35,913 nucleotides of DNA. Source: Actinomycetes bacterium. Its GTDB lineage: Bacteria; Actinomycetota; Acidimicrobiia; IMCC26256; PALSA-610. Shown here piece by piece: positions 33,336 to 35,913 of the stretch (the stretch's first letter is position 1; each line of letters starts with the position of its first letter). Made by a program: the position numbers and the translations under genes. The notes under the pieces are model-generated. The model was not told the origin of the DNA, made no database searches, and saw only the letters and a list, made by a program, of their open reading frames with translations. The stretch is taken from NCBI GenBank assembly GCA_025463875.1, contig JAODBI010000037.1, forward strand, positions 1 through 35,913, given 5' to 3'.

Positions 33336-35081
33336 TTAATGCGTGGTCGCAGGGCGCGGGATGTTACGCAAGTTCGAGCGCGCGATTTGCAGCATCTCAC
33401 CGACGCCACCGCCGAGCACGATCTTGCTCGCGGCGAGCGCGAACCCTTTCACTTCCTCGGCGGTGATGTGTGGTGGTATCGAGAGCGCGTTCGGGTCCGT
33501 GACCAGATCGACGAGAGCCGGGCCCGGATGCGCGAGCGCGTCCCGCAGAGCATCTCGGATGTCGCCGGGCTTCTCGACCCGCTGCGAGTGGATGCCGGCC
33601 GCGGCGGCGACCGCCGCGTAGTCCACGTGCGAGTTGTCCGTGCCGAAATCGGGGATCCCGTCGACGAGCATCTCGAGCTTGACCATCCCGAGTGTCGAAT
33701 TGTTGAAGACGACGATCTTGACCGGCAAATCGTGCAGCGCCACGGTGAGGAGCTCCCCGAGAAGCATCGCGAGGCCACCGTCGCCGGACATCGAGATCAC
33801 CTGCCGTCCCGGGTACGCGAACTGGGCACCGATCGCGTGCGGCAGGGCATTTGCCATCGACCCGTGGATGAACGAGCCGATCACCCGCCGCCGGCCATTC
33901 GGGTTGAGGTAGCGCGCCGCCCACACGACTCCCATGCCCGTATCGACGGTGAATATCGCGTCGTCGGCCGCGACCTCGTCGAGGATGCTCGCCGCGTACT
34001 CGGGGTGGATCGGCAGGTGCCGTTCGATGTCGTGTGTATACGCGTCGACGGCGTGCTCGAGCGCGTTGGCGTGACGGTGGAGCATACGATCGAGGAAGGA
34101 ACGATCGTGCTTCTGTTCGACGAGCTCGAGCACCGCGCGCAACGTTGCACCGACGTCGCCGTGAACGGCGAGGTCGAGTGCCGAGCGTCGCCCAAGTCGC
34201 GCGAGGTCGTGGTCGACCTGGATCGTGCGTGCCTGGGGGAGGAAGTTGTCGTAGGGGAAGTCCGTGCCCAGGAGCAGGAGCAGGTCGGCCTCGTGGGTCG
34301 CCTCGTAGCAAGCTCCGTAGCCGAGCAGCCCGCTCATGCCGACCTCGTACGGGTTGTCGTACTGGATCCACTGCTTGCCGCGCAACGAGTGCCCGACCGG
34401 GCTGTACAACTTCGCGGCGAGCGCCATCACTTCGTCATGCGCGCCCTCGACGCCTGCGCCGCAGAACATGGTGACCGTTTCGGCCGCGTTCAGCCGCTCC
34501 GCGAGCGCCCGGACCTGCTGTTGCTCCGGAACCAGGGTGGCGTGTTGGACCACCGGTGTGCTCTCTCCCGTGGGATGCGCGGCGTCACGGTGCATGACGT
34601 CGCCCGGCGTGACGAGGACCGAAACGCCGCCGGCGAGCGCTTCCCGGATCGCAATGCGAACGAGCCGGGGCAGCTGCTCCGGCTGGCTCACGAGCTCGCA
34701 GAAGCGGCTGCACTCGACGAACAGTCGCTCCGGATGCGTCTCCTGGAAGTAGCCGGTGCCGATCTGCGAGGACACAATCTGCGCGGCGATCGCCAGCACG
34801 GGCGCCCCCGTTCGGTGCGCGTCGTAGAGCCCCTGTACGAGGTGCGTGTTGCCCGGTCCGCAGCTGCCCGCGCAAACCGCCAACCGCCCCGTCAGCTGCG
34901 CCTCGGCCGCGGCGGCGAACGCGCCCGCCTCCTCGTTGTGCACGTGCACCCACTCGATCCCGTCCGTTCGCCTGATCGCATCGACGACGGGGTTGAGGCT
35001 GTCTCCGACCACGCCATAGACGCGCTCGACCCCAGCTTGGCGGAGGACGTCGATCAATTGCTTCGCCAGCATCATCGTCAT
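33336..35081 (-). CDS. poxB: PoxB-type pyruvate:quinone oxidoreductase
   Basis: 581 residues; the ATG at 35081 follows AAAGGA. This is a thiamine-diphosphate enzyme of the acetolactate synthase fold: catalytic Glu50 in HVHNEEAGAFAAAAEA, GSCGPGNTHLVQGLYDA, and the ThDP/Mg motif from SGDGG (434-437 region) to VVFNNSTLG. The order of segments (HPERLFVECSRFCELV, GLLGYGACYEATHEADLLL, VDTGMGVVWAARYL) fits pyruvate dehydrogenase (quinone) rather than acetolactate synthase. The C-terminal 30 residues are where the E. coli enzyme has its membrane-binding helix. It makes acetate and CO2 from pyruvate and passes electrons through FAD to quinone, which CydAB could reoxidise. Confidence 0.88.
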   Translation of the reverse strand: MTMMLAKQLIDVLRQAGVERVYGVVGDSLNPVVDAIRRTDGIEWVHVHNEEAGAFAAAAEAQLTGRLAVCAGSCGPGNTHLVQGLYDAHRTGAPVLAIAAQIVSSQIGTGYFQETHPERLFVECSRFCELVSQPEQLPRLVRIAIREALAGGVSVLVTPGDVMHRDAAHPTGESTPVVQHATLVPEQQQVRALAERLNAAETVTMFCGAGVEGAHDEVMALAAKLYSPVGHSLRGKQWIQYDNPYEVGMSGLLGYGACYEATHEADLLLLLGTDFPYDNFLPQARTIQVDHDLARLGRRSALDLAVHGDVGATLRAVLELVEQKHDRSFLDRMLHRHANALEHAVDAYTHDIERHLPIHPEYAASILDEVAADDAIFTVDTGMGVVWAARYLNPNGRRRVIGSFIHGSMANALPHAIGAQFAYPGRQVISMSGDGGLAMLLGELLTVALHDLPVKIVVFNNSTLGMVKLEMLVDGIPDFGTDNSHVDYAAVAAAAGIHSQRVEKPGDIRDALRDALAHPGPALVDLVTDPNALSIPPHITAEEVKGFALAASKIVLGGGVGEMLQIARSNLRNIPRPATTH

Positions 35082-35148
35082 CACGTTCCTTTCATTCCGG
35101 CGTAAGAGACAATGCCGATCCTGCAACGGACCCGATCGGAGAAGGCCC

Positions 35149-35913
35149 CTACTGGTCCCGGGCGTGGCCGAAGTACATCAGTTCCCAGATCGCGTCGTCC
35201 TTGTATGTCTCGATCAAGTCGACGCCGCGATACCGGGAGATCTCAATCTCACCAACGAATCGCAGGTAGGCGCCGTCGAAGTGCGCCAACTTGGCGGCGA
35301 TGCGTTTGACTCCCTTGATGGAGTCGACCATCCGACTGTCCGACAGGTCGTGGTCGCGGGTGAACGAGACGACGTATCGGTCCTCGCCATCCTCATAGGT
35401 GTAGCGCGTCGTCGCCGCAACGGGCTTGCCGGTCTTCTCGTCGGTGTAGATGCCTTCTCGTTCGAAGGTGACTTTGTCGGGGTCATCGCCCACGAGGACG
35501 TTGTCGCGGGCGAGCATGAAGATCGGAATCGGCTCGTATCCATACTGTTCCGCAGAGGTGATGTAAGAGGCAATGACCGAATATGGCCCGGCGTGCCCGC
35601 GCGCCCAGTGCCAGTCGTGTATCACCTTCATGAGACCGACGTTGCCCCAGTTGTGGTCGTGGTAGCCGACCCCAGTCGTTTCGTGCTGTTCGCCGTCGAT
35701 GGAATAGGTGACGGTCGCGGCGCCTTCGGGCACCGCAGGAAGCCAAGCGAATTCCAGCGAGCGGTCCGCGCCGAACAACATGTACCCGGTCGCGGGGCGC
35801 CACGGGGGAACATCACCTACCAACGTGACATCAACCGTGATCTCCTCTGCGGTTGCTTGGATCCGATAACGATGGAGGTCACCGGCGAATCGGTTGTCGC
35901 CGAGGCGCACATC
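35149..35913 (-). CDS. CrtC/lipocalin-like domain protein, 5' end outside window
   Basis: 254 codons are visible and the frame is open at the window edge, so the N-terminus is missing. Beta-rich sequence with GVGYHDHNWGN and VIHDWHWARGHAGPYSVIAS resembles the CrtC/AttH family (carotenoid 1,2-hydratase, hydroxyneurosporene synthase), which has a double lipocalin-like fold. The C-terminal half contains EDRYVVSFTRDHDLSD and ends IWELMYFGHARDQ. Members act on carotenoids or are uncharacterised secreted or lipid-binding proteins; no carotenoid genes are visible here, so the substrate is open. It lies 67 bases upstream of poxB on the same strand. Confidence 0.75.
   Translation of the reverse strand, partial: DVRLGDNRFAGDLHRYRIQATAEEITVDVTLVGDVPPWRPATGYMLFGADRSLEFAWLPAVPEGAATVTYSIDGEQHETTGVGYHDHNWGNVGLMKVIHDWHWARGHAGPYSVIASYITSAEQYGYEPIPIFMLARDNVLVGDDPDKVTFEREGIYTDEKTGKPVAATTRYTYEDGEDRYVVSFTRDHDLSDSRMVDSIKGVKRIAAKLAHFDGAYLRFVGEIEISRYRGVDLIETYKDDAIWELMYFGHARDQ

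Noticed and set aside
33339-35105. A 588-codon open frame on the plus strand opposite poxB.
   Set aside because: Mirror of a well-supported ThDP enzyme; the translation has no family features.
1-35913. CRISPR arrays, tRNA or rRNA genes, insertion sequences and phage integration sites.
   Set aside because: Looked for by eye (TPsiC-like words, regularly spaced repeats, transposase motifs, terminal inverted repeats) and not found; a covariance-model scan would be needed to exclude small RNAs.

Overview
The window is about 36 kb of GC-rich chromosomal DNA with frequent GTG starts, strong GGAGG-type ribosome binding sites and densely packed genes. Gene content points to an actinobacterium, plausibly of the Acidimicrobiia or Thermoleophilia type: LuxR-family ATPase regulators, VIT, HdeD and FUSC membrane proteins, secreted Gly-rich proteins, SCFAVG/ERWNG and GYWLVASDGG-type surface repeats, and cydAB without visible cydCD. 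This placement is inferred from gene families only. No rRNA, tRNA, CRISPR array, transposase or prophage was seen.

Layout. (1) 1-2682 (+): a tightly spaced run of a 5'-truncated alpha/beta hydrolase, a stand-alone LuxR-type HTH protein, two HdeD-like membrane proteins and, between them, a small membrane protein resembling low-affinity iron permease. (2) 2677-7288: a regulator cluster with a second stand-alone LuxR HTH protein, a 913-residue LuxR-family ATPase and a divergent AraC-family regulator. A ~230-bp promoter/leader segment is present twice here, before the small luxR gene and before the large one. (3) 7510-8845: a YcaC-like isochorismatase-fold hydrolase and a VIT-family protein. (4) 8852-19800: an accessory region of cell-surface genes (Gly-rich secreted protein, lipoprotein, several secreted proteins, a GT-C-like membrane protein with an Ig-like tail) mixed with decayed genes: carbamate kinase, two kinds of surface-repeat protein and two HAD phosphatases. 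Two secreted proteins share a Cys-bounded C-terminal domain that I cannot assign to a named family. (5) 19792-25440: a soluble GAF histidine kinase, an uncharacterised protein, the tail of a lost YdeP-like gene, a CDF-type transporter lacking usual metal ligands, a DUF1275 protein and a lactate/malate dehydrogenase-like enzyme. (6) 25612-35081: a FUSC protein, cytochrome bd oxidase (cydAB), an FdhF/YdeP-family molybdoenzyme and a PoxB-type pyruvate:quinone oxidoreductase. (7) The window ends inside a CrtC/lipocalin-like gene.

How the genes may work together. PoxB would pass electrons from pyruvate to quinone and CydAB would oxidise the quinol with oxygen; with the dehydrogenase and YdeP-like enzyme this suggests a low-oxygen or stress respiration block. 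HdeD and YdeP homologues are associated with acid stress in enterobacteria, and VIT, CDF and iron-permease-like proteins with metals, so the left part reads as stress and envelope homeostasis under LuxR/AraC control. The most unusual features are the duplicated luxR promoter/leader, the shared C-terminal domain, and the number of gene relics between live surface genes.
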